This document shows positions 1 through 6,195 of a stretch of 13,422 nucleotides of DNA, one piece after another. Within the stretch, counting starts at the first letter, position 1, and each line of letters starts with the position of its first letter. The position numbers and the translations under genes were made by a program. The stretch is from contig NZ_DAVG01000104.1 of the NCBI RefSeq assembly GCF_002505485.1, positions 479-13,900 of the forward strand. Direction: 5' to 3'. The notes below the pieces were generated by a model. The model made no database searches. It was not told where the DNA came from and saw nothing but the letters and a program-made list of their open reading frames with translations. The stretch is from Methanosarcina sp. UBA5. GTDB taxonomy: Archaea; Halobacteriota; Methanosarcinia; Methanosarcinales; Methanosarcinaceae.

Positions 1-2
1 GA

Positions 3-164
3 GAGCCATCTTCTATCGCCTGGGGCCTCAATTATGTCCTTGAAGGACTTGGCCATAATCGAATGGGGAAAAAAGGTTACGACCTTCTTAAAAAGCGGTA
101 TAACTGGAAAACAATAGCTGAAAAAACTCTAGAGGTGTACGTAAAAACGATTGATAAAAAATAA
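3..164 (+). CDS. Glycosyltransferase (probably GT4), C-terminal end only
   Basis: An open frame runs in from the window edge and stops at TAA 162-164, giving the last 53 residues of a protein. It reads as the closing helices of a family-4 glycosyltransferase: a short motif beginning EPSSIAWGLNYVLE, then a helix with MGKKGYDLLKKRYNW, then a final helix IAEKTLEVYVK. In GT4 enzymes this region follows the nucleotide-sugar binding EX7E motif and folds back over the N-terminal domain, with the pattern 'MG..G..LV...Y.W..IA...L..Y'. The donor and acceptor cannot be told from this piece. The gene is intact at its 3' end. The next 110 bases show no gene. Family call is from recognised pattern only. 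Confidence 0.75.
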   Translation, partial: EPSSIAWGLNYVLEGLGHNRMGKKGYDLLKKRYNWKTIAEKTLEVYVKTIDKK

Positions 165-274
165 GATAGGGAGTTAATTCCTTTTTAGCATATTACTTAT
201 GAGAAAACCTTTGTGATTACAGTTGCCCATACAAATTCGTAAAGTTCATTAAACACCCTTAGGGGGATCATTCT

Positions 275-391
275 ATTACCAAGGATCAACGAAAAGTTCA
301 GTTTACTGGGAATTCTACCTATATTGTTTCTCTCCCAGTAAAATGGATAAGCGATATCGAGCTTGAAGTAGGAGATACGCTTACCCTTATT
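275..391 (+). pseudogene. PhoU-like regulator with AbrB domain, N-terminal remnant
   Basis: The frame reads TKDQRKVQFTGNSTYIVSLP, then VKWISDIELEVGDTLTL. This is the SpoVT-AbrB swapped-hairpin domain found at the N-terminus of archaeal PhoU-type phosphate regulators (motifs GNSTYIVSLP.KW and GD.L.L). An SD-like AGGGGG lies at 261-266, and 8 nt later the codon before Thr is ATT (275-277) where ATG is expected, so the start looks mutated. Similarity ends near 391, where a TTTA microsatellite begins; the frame then runs through unrelated repeat sequence to a stop at 491. A matching PhoU C-terminal remnant lies at 2629-2816, suggesting one gene broken by inserted DNA. The neighbour PstS is a functional partner of PhoU in phosphate uptake. 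Not expected to be functional. Confidence 0.65.
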
Positions 392-409
392 TATTTATTT
401 ATTTATTTT
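387..409. repeat. TTTA microsatellite
   Basis: Five to six perfect TTTA units, exactly where similarity of the phoU-like remnant to its family stops. Slippage here may have helped destroy the reading frame. Confidence 0.85.
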
Positions 410-413
410 CGGC

Positions 414-450
414 CTATTGAAGCTGATTTATATAGGTTTTCTACAAAGCC
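414..450 (+). repeat. 37-bp inverted repeat, copy 1 (IS-end-like)
   Basis: This segment matches the reverse complement of 2129-2165 at about 35 of 37 positions. The inner end reads TTTCTACAAAGCC, which resembles the termini of several insertion-sequence families (GGGCT.TGTAGAAA type). Together the two copies enclose pstS and the beta-helix remnant. A shorter third relative lies at 2234-2254. Confidence 0.75.
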
Positions 451-471
451 CTTTTTCTCGAGAGGACCTAC

Positions 472-565
472 GCGGTTGAGATGGGAAATTTAATAGCTTA
501 AATCTTTAATATAATGTAAATATTAACCGAAAGGTCTAATGTGCTTGAGTTTGTACTTCAAGTGC
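472..565 (+). repeat. Dispersed intergenic repeat, copy 1
   Basis: Two blocks recur in the same order at 2969-3065: GCGGTTGAG.TGGGAAAT, and a 28-base block (538-565) identical to 3038-3065. The 28-base block folds: GTGCTTGA pairs with TCAAGTGC (two G-U pairs) around a 9-nt loop. A partial relative in the opposite orientation lies at 12136-12180. The hairpin followed by a T-rich run (582-593) could also end plus-strand transcripts. Confidence 0.7.
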
Positions 566-581
566 ATAAGTCCTACTTGAT

Positions 582-1463
582 TTATTTTTTTACCGGAACA
601 AACCCAACTTCACTTACTATTTTCTGTCCCTTCGTACTCAGCACAAAATCAATGAACTTCTTTGTGAGATCTGAAGAAGATTTCCCGTTATTATAAAAAT
701 TGAGAGGTCTTGAAAGAGGATATTTACCACTGCTGATGCTTTTGGCTGTTGGATACACATAATCTTTTCCATTGCTCAGGCTTAAGGCCTTTGTTTTTTT
801 GTTGAGATATGCAAAGCCAATGTACCCGATTGCATTGGAGTCTTTAGAGACCGCAGTAACTATTTCTTTATTAGTAGACTTGGTGATGACATCAGACCGA
901 TATTTGTCCCCCTGCATCACGTCTTTCTGGAAGTCTGCATAAGTTCCGGAACTGTTATCTCTAGCGATTATGGAAATGGGTTTGTTTTTACCACCAACTT
1001 GCTTCCAGTTACTGATGCTCCCATTGTAAATACCGCGCAATTGATTAAAGGTAAGTTTAGAAACATTATTTGCGGGGTTTACAATTACCGTAATGCCATC
1101 ATAGGCAATGACATGCTTCACTGGCTTAATTCCTTTTGCTTTAGCAGCTTTGATTTCTTGGGATGTCATTTCTCTGGATGTAGTAGCGATATTTACTTTG
1201 CCATTAATGAATGCTTTAATCCCGGCAGTAGATCCGCCGCCACTAACTGATATAATTTTTCCAGAATTTTCCTTCATGAATTCTTTAGCTTCAGCTTGTG
1301 CAAGAGGCAGGATTGTATCAGAGCCTTTCACAGAAATGTTCTGTGCTGTTACATGGGCAGTAGACTCCAGTACAGGAGCCGCTGCACTACATCCAATTTC
1401 CAGAAACACAAATCCTATTACCAGTAATGTAAGGAGTGTGTACCTTTTTAATTTATTTGCCAT
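582..1463 (-). CDS. pstS: Phosphate ABC transporter substrate-binding lipoprotein PstS
   Basis: A complete 293-aa protein. It binds phosphate outside the cell and delivers it to the PstCAB transporter. Residues 8-24 are a hydrophobic signal segment ending in LEIGC, a lipobox that makes Cys25 the likely lipid-anchored residue. The phosphate-binding motifs are present: GSDT (47-50), SGGGSTAG (74-81), SR (96-97), YDG (121-123) and RDNSSGT (168-174). The start is ATG 1461-1463, with GGAG at 1474-1477 and a 10-nt gap. No pstC, pstA, pstB or intact phoU lies within the window; only phoU remnants are near, so this copy is an orphan. It sits between inverted repeats at 414-450 and 2129-2165, which suggests it may have moved. 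Length and motifs look intact. Family call is firm; the ligand is presumed to be phosphate from the family. Confidence 0.93.
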   Translation of the reverse strand: MANKLKRYTLLTLLVIGFVFLEIGCSAAAPVLESTAHVTAQNISVKGSDTILPLAQAEAKEFMKENSGKIISVSGGGSTAGIKAFINGKVNIATTSREMTSQEIKAAKAKGIKPVKHVIAYDGITVIVNPANNVSKLTFNQLRGIYNGSISNWKQVGGKNKPISIIARDNSSGTYADFQKDVMQGDKYRSDVITKSTNKEIVTAVSKDSNAIGYIGFAYLNKKTKALSLSNGKDYVYPTAKSISSGKYPLSRPLNFYNNGKSSSDLTKKFIDFVLSTKGQKIVSEVGFVPVKK

Positions 1464-1502
1464 TTTATCTATTCTCCGTTCACCAACTACTAATTTATTT
1501 GA

Positions 1503-1512
1503 TATTTATATA
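1503..1512 (-). promoter_or_regulatory. pstS TATA box
   Basis: On the minus strand this reads TATATAAATA, an archaeal TATA box about 40 bp upstream of the pstS ATG. Transcription would start near 1480, giving a short leader that still contains the GGAG ribosome-binding site. Confidence 0.55.
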
Positions 1513-1519
1513 CATTTAA

Positions 1520-1860
1520 TTTCTTAAATGCACAGTATGACATTTACAAAAAAATATATAAACATTCTCGTTATAGATAATAGAGAGGTACATATCTAAA
1601 TAGAGTATTTAGTACATATAAAATATTCTAAATATACAATATAAGGTATATAAAAATAGAAGTTATACTCTGAAGATTAAAAAAGATTGATCAGTAGATA
1701 ATTAATTATTGTTAAAAAACGGGATTGGAAACATGTAGAAAACAAAATCAAAATCGAAATCAAAAAAGGTGAAAAATAAGACGGGAGGAGCTTATCCCTC
1801 TAAGTAATCTGGTACTATTTTTATATTTACTTTATTTTTAATGTATTTATTTCCAATTAA
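1520..1860. other. AT-rich gap without a gene
   Basis: About 340 bases of very AT-rich sequence upstream of pstS. No convincing frame on either strand, no RNA gene and no strong hairpin was seen. Phosphate-responsive operator sites could lie here, but none stands out. Confidence 0.5.
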
Positions 1861-1863
1861 ATA

Positions 1864-1890
1864 CGGTGGGATAGCCGGGACTTGAACCCC
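1864..1890 (-). other. tRNA 3'-end-like fragment (possible att remnant)
   Basis: The minus strand contains GGTTCAAGTCCCGGC followed by TATCCCACC. This has the T-loop consensus TTCAAGT, a CCCGG arm and an acceptor-like 3' strand followed by A-CC. The 5' arm of the T stem pairs only in part, and no D arm, anticodon arm or 5' acceptor half is nearby, so it is not a working tRNA. Integrases often use tRNA 3' ends as attachment sites and leave such a copy behind. It abuts the stop codon of the beta-helix remnant. Isotype not assignable. Confidence 0.45.
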
Positions 1891-2147
1891 TACATTGTAG
1901 TTTTTAAACGTGTTTTTGGGATTGACGTGCAGCTTGCTCCTTCTTGTAACGTTAATCCGGTGCTTGCGCTGTCGATGGTATTGCCAATTACTTTATTATC
2001 GTATATTTCAAAGAGGGCTATACCGGATTTCCAAAACTTATTATTTATTATAGTATTTTCAGAACAGAATTGACCGATTGCAGTAATCCAACCATAGTAT
2101 AATTTATTATTTTTATAGTAGATTTTCCGGCTTTGTAGAAAACCTAT
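1890..2147 (-). pseudogene. Parallel beta-helix surface protein, C-terminal remnant
   Basis: The minus-strand frame is open between stops at 2148-2150 and 1890-1892, with no start codon context. It contains repeats typical of right-handed parallel beta-helix (NosD/PbH1-like) proteins: ENTIINNKFWKSGIAL, then YDNKVIGNTIDSASTGLTLQ. These proteins are common as secreted or cell-surface proteins in Methanosarcina. The upstream boundary coincides with the 37-bp repeat at 2129-2165, and the downstream boundary with the tRNA-like fragment. That looks like a gene cut by two rearrangements. The plus-strand frame over the same bases is a shadow. Confidence 0.55.
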
Positions 2148-2165
2148 CTAAATCAGCTACAATAG
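2129..2165 (-). repeat. 37-bp inverted repeat, copy 2 (IS-end-like)
   Basis: Reverse-complement partner of 414-450; the inner 30 bases differ at a single position. From the plus strand it begins GGCTTTGTAGAAAACC. It forms the upstream edge of the beta-helix remnant. A third partial relative, on the plus strand, is at 2234-2254. Confidence 0.75.
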
Positions 2166-2233
2166 ACTGAAAATAAAGAAGTAAAAATATATCGGGTCAT
2201 CCAGTTCAAATTAATGGAAATCCGTTATTTCAG

Positions 2234-2254
2234 AGGATTTCTACAGAGCCCTTT
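2234..2254 (+). repeat. Partial third copy of the IS-end-like repeat
   Basis: The core TTTCTACAGAGCCCTTT matches the inner end of the repeat at 414-450 with one substitution. The rest of the 37-bp unit is missing. Confidence 0.5.
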
Positions 2255-2346
2255 GATTATCAGCTTTAAGTTAAAACCTTGCTTTTTGTGAATTCATAGG
2301 AAAAAACCCGATTACCATCATTTAGGACAAGATAACTAGAATTAAA

Positions 2347-2406
2347 CTATATAGAATATACCCAATAGATATATAATAAACTTGTTTTATTTACATTTTG
2401 GAGGTA
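2347..2406 (+). repeat. Leader repeat A (TATA-containing), paralogue of 3121-3181
   Basis: This 60-bp block recurs at 3121-3181 with roughly 80% identity. Both copies share ACTATATAGAATATA and a TATATAATAAA box, and both end in a purine-rich GGAGGT or GAAGGT. Each is followed, at a different distance, by a related GAGCTG...GCAGC hairpin (2532-2556 and 3209-3238). It could be a duplicated promoter-leader or a decayed mobile element. Confidence 0.6.
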
Positions 2407-2410
2407 TCAA

Positions 2411-2506
2411 GTGACTCGATTCAGAAAATGTTCCCATATCCGCACAATCTCTTATTTACCAAAAGACTTCGTCTCGAAAAGTACCTCTTTCTCAATCGAA
2501 CACTAG
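2411..2506 (+). CDS. Possible 31-aa small protein or AbrB-like remnant
   Basis: A short frame starts at GTG 2411 behind a very good GGAGGT site (2400-2405, 5-nt gap) and a TATA-like box at 2370-2380. It encodes 31 residues containing TISYLPKDFVSKS, which faintly resembles the 'SLPKDFV' strand of an AbrB domain. The sister repeat at 3121-3181 does not keep this frame, which argues against a conserved gene. Read as either a small protein or the start of a decayed regulator. The longer overlapping frame at 2398-2583 has no such start site and was not preferred. Confidence 0.25.
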   Translation: MTRFRKCSHIRTISYLPKDFVSKSTSFSIEH

Positions 2507-2531
2507 TACCTCCATACAGATCTCCTTACGA

Positions 2532-2556
2532 GCTGCAGAAAGCTCTCATCTGCAGC
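2532..2556 (+). repeat. Hairpin A (8-bp perfect stem)
   Basis: GCTGCAGA at 2532-2539 pairs with TCTGCAGC at 2549-2556 around a 9-nt loop, and a pyrimidine-rich run ending in TTTT follows at 2564-2581. It may be a terminator or part of a small RNA starting at the TATA box near 2370. A related hairpin is at 3209-3238. Confidence 0.55.
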
Positions 2557-2628
2557 CAAAAAGATCCTTTCTCTCTCTTTTAGCCCACTCTCTAGTCTGC
2601 CTTTCAGAACAAAAAAGAAAAAAAAGAT

Positions 2629-2816
2629 CTGCAGACGATCAACAAAATTGTTGCAGAAGCTAAAAATGGTTCTCAGTTTGGAATTTCTTTGGAGTCACAG
2701 AAGGTGGAAAATACAGGTAACGTTGAATTAGCATGGTTCTGGAGAGTCTAAGGAAAATAGCTGAATATAGCGGCGATATCGCAGAGGCTTCAATTAATAT
2801 GAATGTAAAGACCTAA
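2629..2816 (+). pseudogene. PhoU-like regulator, C-terminal remnant with frameshift
   Basis: Two overlapping frames together read like the last helices of an archaeal PhoU. The first (2629-2730) encodes KIVAEAKNGSQFGISLESQ and then NTGNVEL. The second (2733-2816) encodes MVLESLRKIAEYSGDIAEAS followed by INMNVKT. The family pattern is 'LRLILESLRRIAEYS.DIAE..IN'. Adding one base near 2731 joins the two frames, so a single-base deletion is likely. This matches the N-terminal piece at 275-391; about 2.2 kb of other DNA now separates them. Whether both come from one gene is inference. Non-functional. Confidence 0.55.
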
Positions 2817-2968
2817 ATCTCAGGCGTTTAATTTACAAAAAAAGTATAATCTTTAATTCGCAAGATCTCTTAATTTATTATTCTGTTCTTTTTCCCATTT
2901 ATTGCTCCAAAATGTTTCCTTTCTTTTCTAAGAGGTTAATTCCTATAGCTTATATTTGGTAGATTAAA

Positions 2969-3065
2969 GCGGTTGAGCTGGGAAATCAATAGCATTAACC
3001 ATCAACTGTCTAAACTACCAAGTCGTTCACAATCCCGAATGTGCTTGAGTTTGTACTTCAAGTGC
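2969..3065 (+). repeat. Dispersed intergenic repeat, copy 2
   Basis: Direct repeat of 472-565. The 28 bases at 3038-3065 are identical to 538-565. Here the hairpin is extended by CCC/GGG flanks (3033-3035 and 3065-3067) with a small bulge, so it folds better than copy 1. Confidence 0.7.
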
Positions 3066-3120
3066 GGGAATTCTTTATGATAAGGAATACTTACTTGAAA
3101 ACCAGTTAGTTTACTTTATT

Positions 3121-3181
3121 ACTATATAGAATATATCCAAAAGGTATATAATAAATTTATTCTATTTATAGTTTAGAAGGT
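3121..3181 (+). repeat. Leader repeat B, paralogue of 2347-2406
   Basis: Second copy of the TATA-containing leader block. It lacks most of the 100-odd bases that separate the leader from the hairpin in copy A, so it appears to be a deletion derivative. Confidence 0.6.
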
Positions 3182-3208
3182 TTCCAGTACCTTCAACCAG
3201 ATCTTTAT

Positions 3209-3238
3209 GAGCTGTAGGCATCTCTTCCCCTGCAGCTC
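3209..3238 (+). repeat. Hairpin B (10-bp stem)
   Basis: GAGCTGTAGG (3209-3218) pairs with CCTGCAGCTC (3229-3238) with one G-U pair and a 10-nt loop. It is related to hairpin A. The stem has changed at several positions but pairing is kept, which fits a structured RNA or a protein-binding palindrome. Confidence 0.55.
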
Positions 3239-3404
3239 ACAAATTTAATAAATACAGTAACTGAAGGAAGTCCAACCTAGTAGCACATTTGGAAATACTG
3301 TGATTTGCAGTATTGCCTAAACCATAAAGGTTTCTACATAACTCTAAAATCCTTCATTTAAGATTCTACCCAGATAACTATCAATTTATCACGGAGGTTT
3401 ATTT

Positions 3405-3545
3405 ACGAAAAGTCTAAAAGTTTGTCCAGAATGTCATTCCATGCTGAAAAAGAGTCCAGTCGATGAAACTCAATACTGTCCTGTATGTGGATACTGGACA
3501 AAGTTAGGCACTGTAAGGCTTGATTCAATCATGATTTACGAATGA
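3405..3545 (+). CDS. Small zinc-ribbon protein with non-standard ACG start (possibly decayed)
   Basis: A 46-codon frame encodes a compact four-cysteine zinc ribbon: VCPECHSMLKK, then QYCPVCGYW, with the two CxxC pairs about 18 residues apart. A strong SD, GGAGG at 3393-3397, sits 7 nt before the codon ACG (3405), which is where ATG should be. There is no other ATG, GTG or TTG in frame until the Met just after the first CxxC. Either the start has mutated from ATG to ACG, or ACG is used weakly. Small zinc ribbons of this kind bind nucleic acid or protein partners; no specific role can be given. No operon partner is evident. The frame itself is intact to TGA 3543. Confidence 0.5.
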   Translation, partial: TKSLKVCPECHSMLKKSPVDETQYCPVCGYWTKLGTVRLDSIMIYE

Positions 3546-3650
3546 GGAGTCTGCACTGAGGAAGTCAGTTCTCCTATTTTTCCTAGTTGCATGTAAAACC
3601 AAAAAATTAAACTTGGATTTATACTGGCAAAACCATACTTCACGGTAGAC

Positions 3651-3788
3651 ATGAAAAGAAAACGTGACAAAGTTATGTTGGATTTTGAGTTTAAAAGGTT
3701 AGTTTATGAGTCAATTACTGAGAAATCAAGTAGAAAAGCAACTCTCAAATCCAAGCGAAAAATGATACTTCATGGTACGTGCAATTAA
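3651..3788 (+). CDS. Possible 45-aa basic small protein
   Basis: An ATG-started frame of 45 codons, rich in Lys and Arg (MKRKRDKVMLDFEFKRLVYE at the start), ends 10 nt before the next gene. There is no clear ribosome-binding site before it, and the family was not recognised. The closeness to the gene at 3799 is compatible with translational coupling, but the frame may be chance. Confidence 0.25.
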   Translation: MKRKRDKVMLDFEFKRLVYESITEKSSRKATLKSKRKMILHGTCN

Positions 3789-3798
3789 AGGAGGGAAA

Positions 3799-4404
3799 AT
3801 GCATACTTCCTTAATAATATTGCAATATAAGGATCTTAACACAATTCTTCCTTATATTGATTACTTCGCAAAAAAGTATTCATTGAGTAGAGCTGATGTA
3901 ATAAGAAGTGTACTTTATCAATATTTTGAATATCAAACACCAGAAAGATCATCAAAACAGAAAGAGCAAGAACGTAAGAGAGAAATAAGCTTGCAACTGA
4001 CCTTCCAAGATAAGTATATCCCAATCTTTTTTGATATAGATTTTCAGGACAAGTATTTAGGTACTAATTCTTTTACAAGTATGCTGATTATTGTTAATAT
4101 ACTGAACAAATTTTTTAACTTTAGAGTTCCATTGAAAATTTTAACCAAAAAACAATTAAAACATACATTCAATCCTCAAGCTATCTCAAACTTTGACGAG
4201 CTCCTTACTGAAATATTCCATCAACCCCGGAATTCTGTGTATAAATATGACTTGAAGCTTCTTTATAATTTGGATTTCTTTAAAAAATTAGTCAGAGAAA
4301 ATGGTACAATGACAAGAAGAAATTTGATTACAGAAATAAGAAGAGAAAACTATAAGTACTGGATAAAAACATGGGCTGAATACAGAAGTGCAGTAAACGG
4401 ATAA
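3799..4404 (+). CDS. Unrecognised 201-aa protein with RHH-like N-terminus
   Basis: The start chosen is ATG 3799, because GGAGG (3790-3794) lies 4 nt before it; an upstream in-frame ATG at 3772 has no such site. Residues 8-42 include YIDYFAKKYSLSRADVIRSV, which resembles the helix-turn-helix half of a ribbon-helix-helix (CopG/MetJ) DNA-binding fold. Residues about 52-64 are strongly charged (KQKEQERKR). The remaining 130 residues are basic and aromatic, mix strands and helices, and match nothing I know. No transmembrane segment or catalytic motif is evident. It could be a regulator or a plasmid/virus-type DNA-binding protein. The intact frame and good start support a real gene. Function unknown. 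Confidence 0.65.
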   Translation: MHTSLIILQYKDLNTILPYIDYFAKKYSLSRADVIRSVLYQYFEYQTPERSSKQKEQERKREISLQLTFQDKYIPIFFDIDFQDKYLGTNSFTSMLIIVNILNKFFNFRVPLKILTKKQLKHTFNPQAISNFDELLTEIFHQPRNSVYKYDLKLLYNLDFFKKLVRENGTMTRRNLITEIRRENYKYWIKTWAEYRSAVNG

Positions 4405-4878
4405 AAGACATAAAGACTAATTCGTCGATTCCAAAATAAGTCCTTTGTTTGTTGGAATATATAAATCAACAGACAAATCGTAACCCAAATATTTATGAAT
4501 ATACTTTGGAATAGCAGTATTAGGTAAAAGTAATAATAACCGCTCACAAAGCAGACAGTAAAGCTGGCTATAAAATTGAACTTTTTGCTTTTTCTGGGAT
4601 CATATAATTTATTGTTAGTTCATTTATAATTATACCAGTTTACTACAAACTCTGGTTCTCAAATGTTTGTTCACTAGTTTACTTATCCATATCGATGTCG
4701 TAAATTTAATAGTTGGTGTGAATTTTTGTGTCTTTATCAGTCCAAGAAAGATTTCAAGACTAAACCTATTCTGAAAATTTATTCTGAAAACAAAATATAA
4801 AAATTTGAGAAGAGAAATGAAGGATAAAGAGCCTGTATTTCAGAGTTTCATAAGTTCCAAATATTCATTTTAAATAAA
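4405..4878. other. Gap with no supportable gene
   Basis: About 470 bases of AT-rich sequence between the gene at 3799 and the insertion sequence. A minus-strand frame at 4350-4547 lacks a ribosome-binding site and overlaps the end of the real gene, so it is not called. ATAAAGAGCCT occurs twice, near 4828 and 4875, the second reaching into the left end of the insertion sequence; this may be chance. Confidence 0.5.
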
Positions 4879-5735
4879 GAGCCTATCCCAAAACCTCATT
4901 TAGTCTCATTATTGCTGCTAACATCACAACTCCGAGATATGATATCTTTTTGATTTCATATCTTGGAAGTACTTTCTTACATGATTCTATCCAGCTAAAG
5001 AATCTTTCTACTGCACTTTTCTTTTTGTATTCTTCCTGATCTACCTTTATTGGTCTTCCTCTCTTCTTTTTCTTCTGATTTCTTTTGTTTACTGGTATAT
5101 TGGTCTTTATTCCTCTTCTCCGGTTATATTTTCTGATGTTAGCAGTATCATACATTGCATCAGCTGTTACTTTTGAAGGCCTGTTTACAGGACTTCCTAC
5201 AGGTCTCGTTATTCTGAAATTTTTAAGTGTGGGAATATAAAGAGTTGAGTCATTCTTATTTGCAGGAACTATAATAATTGAGAGAGGTAAACCCTTTAAA
5301 TCAACTAAAACGCTTAGTTTTACTCCTTTTACTTTCTTGTAACCATCATAATCTATGTTTCCCCTTTTTGGCAGGAATATCCTTTGTATCAGTAAAACAA
5401 TGGGAAAGGTCTATTTTCTTCAGGTCATAACCTTTGTTTAAAAGTTCATTGAAAATCTTCTGGTAAGTACTATGTTCACATAAATAGAGATGAAATCTGT
5501 GAACTGTTGACTTAGATCCATACTGACTGGGAACGTCTTTCCATGTACAACCTGTCATAACAACGTACAAAATACCGTTCATTAACTTTCTCATATCTGC
5601 ACGTGGTCTTCCTGTATGTGGTTTCTGTGGAGGCAGATAAGGTTCTATGGATTCCCATAGAACATCATCGATTTCACGGAATGACATAGAAGTAAATTTA
5701 TAATTTCAACATAATATTAGTTTCGGGATAGGCTC
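4879..5735 (-). mobile_element. IS5-family insertion sequence, 857 bp
   Basis: Terminal inverted repeats GAGCCTATCCCAAAAC (4879-4894) and GTTTCGGGATAGGCTC (5720-5735) match at 15 of 16 positions after reversal. They enclose one transposase region on the minus strand. The transposase stop codon lies inside the left terminal repeat. Size and gene layout fit the short IS5 (IS427-like) group. Flanks are A-rich, so the target duplication cannot be fixed; AAA on both sides is possible. The nearly identical ends suggest fairly recent insertion. Confidence 0.88.
4883..5687 (-). pseudogene. IS5-family DDE transposase, split by a +1 frameshift
   Basis: The first frame (5687 to 5346) gives an N-terminal IS5 domain (MSFREIDDVLWESIEPYLPP, then TGRPR, GCTWKDVP) and the first catalytic region CFTDTKDIPAKKG. 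It then runs into a stop. The next frame continues the protein without loss: NIDYDGYKKVKGVKLSVLVD, then VTADAMYDTANIRKY with the second Asp, and KKSAVERFFSWIESCKK with the catalytic Glu, ending LNEVLG at 4883. Removing one G from the GGGG run at about 5360-5363 restores one frame of about 267 residues. So all DDE residues survive, but not in one frame. IS427-type elements can use programmed frameshifting, but usually -1; here -1 hits a stop at once. A disabling single-base insertion, or a sequence error in the homopolymer, is more likely. Confidence 0.88.
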
Positions 5736-5801
5736 AAAAATAAAACTAAGTGTTTTATGTAGAAATATAAGACAATCTCTCTGAACTTGCTATCGAAAAC
5801 T

Positions 5802-5922
5802 CTACTTCCTGACTTTTAGGGGCATCGAAACTCCAGCGTCATCGGAGCCTTCTTTACTGGTAACTGCAGGGTCCGCTTCGATAACGAAGTAAGTTAAGTC
5901 AGAGACTCTTCTTACTATATAA
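5802..5922 (-). pseudogene. C-terminal tail of an unrecognised protein, joined to a broken SDR gene
   Basis: After the SDR frame breaks, a different minus-strand frame stays open and reads RRVSDLTYFVIEADPAVTSK, then a short acidic stretch, and ends MPLKVRK at TAG 5802-5804. The codon and residue make-up looks like real coding sequence. It has no start of its own, and the frame is closed upstream by a stop inside the SDR part. I do not recognise the family. The likely history is a deletion or recombination near 5920 that joined the start of one gene to the end of another, out of frame. Confidence 0.4.
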
Positions 5923-6195
5923 AATACCCGCGTTATTTATCAAGACGTTCAGGTCCTTAAAATTAGCAGTTGCCCAGGAATACAATGCCTCGCAATCTGC
6001 TTCTTTCGAAACATCATACTTCTTTATATGTATATAAGGGAGATTTTCTTTAGCCTGTTTCAGGTTTTTCTCGGTCCTCGCACAGATAATTACCTTATTA
6101 CCTGTTTTTACAAAGGCTTCAGCCAGAGCTAAGCCAATTCCAGTCGCTCCACCAGTGATCAATATTGTATTCCCATTTACTCTCATATTTTTCAC
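5899..6195 (-). pseudogene. Short-chain dehydrogenase (DltE-like), truncated after NNAG motif
   Basis: Residues 7-25 carry the Rossmann NAD(P)-binding motif of classical SDRs (ILITGGATGIGLALAEAF, i.e. TGxxxGxG), then CARTEKNL, a DVSKE segment for the adenine site, and LNVLINNAGI near residue 90. The family is normally about 250 residues. Here similarity stops just after NNAGI, and the frame ends six residues later. The catalytic Tyr-xxx-Lys and substrate half are absent, so no enzyme activity is expected. The start is GTG 6195 or ATG 6186; neither has a strong ribosome-binding site. Sequence pattern is closest to the DltE/YdfG-like group. Non-functional remnant. Confidence 0.8.

Noticed and set aside
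1864..1890. Complete tRNA gene
   Set aside because: Only the 3' part is present, and the T stem is imperfect.
1882..2073. 63-codon plus-strand frame
   Set aside because: It is the shadow of the minus-strand beta-helix remnant, which has recognisable repeats.
2398..2583. 61-codon plus-strand frame
   Set aside because: It has no ribosome-binding site for its start and runs through the hairpin; the GTG frame at 2411 has the better start signal, and even that is weak.
4350..4547. 65-codon minus-strand hydrophobic frame
   Set aside because: No ribosome-binding site; it overlaps the end of the gene at 3799-4404, and the hydrophobic residues come from AT-rich codons.
5346..5687. Programmed -1 frameshift in the transposase
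   Set aside because: A -1 shift at the A/G run meets a stop codon within a few codons; only a +1 change joins the frames.
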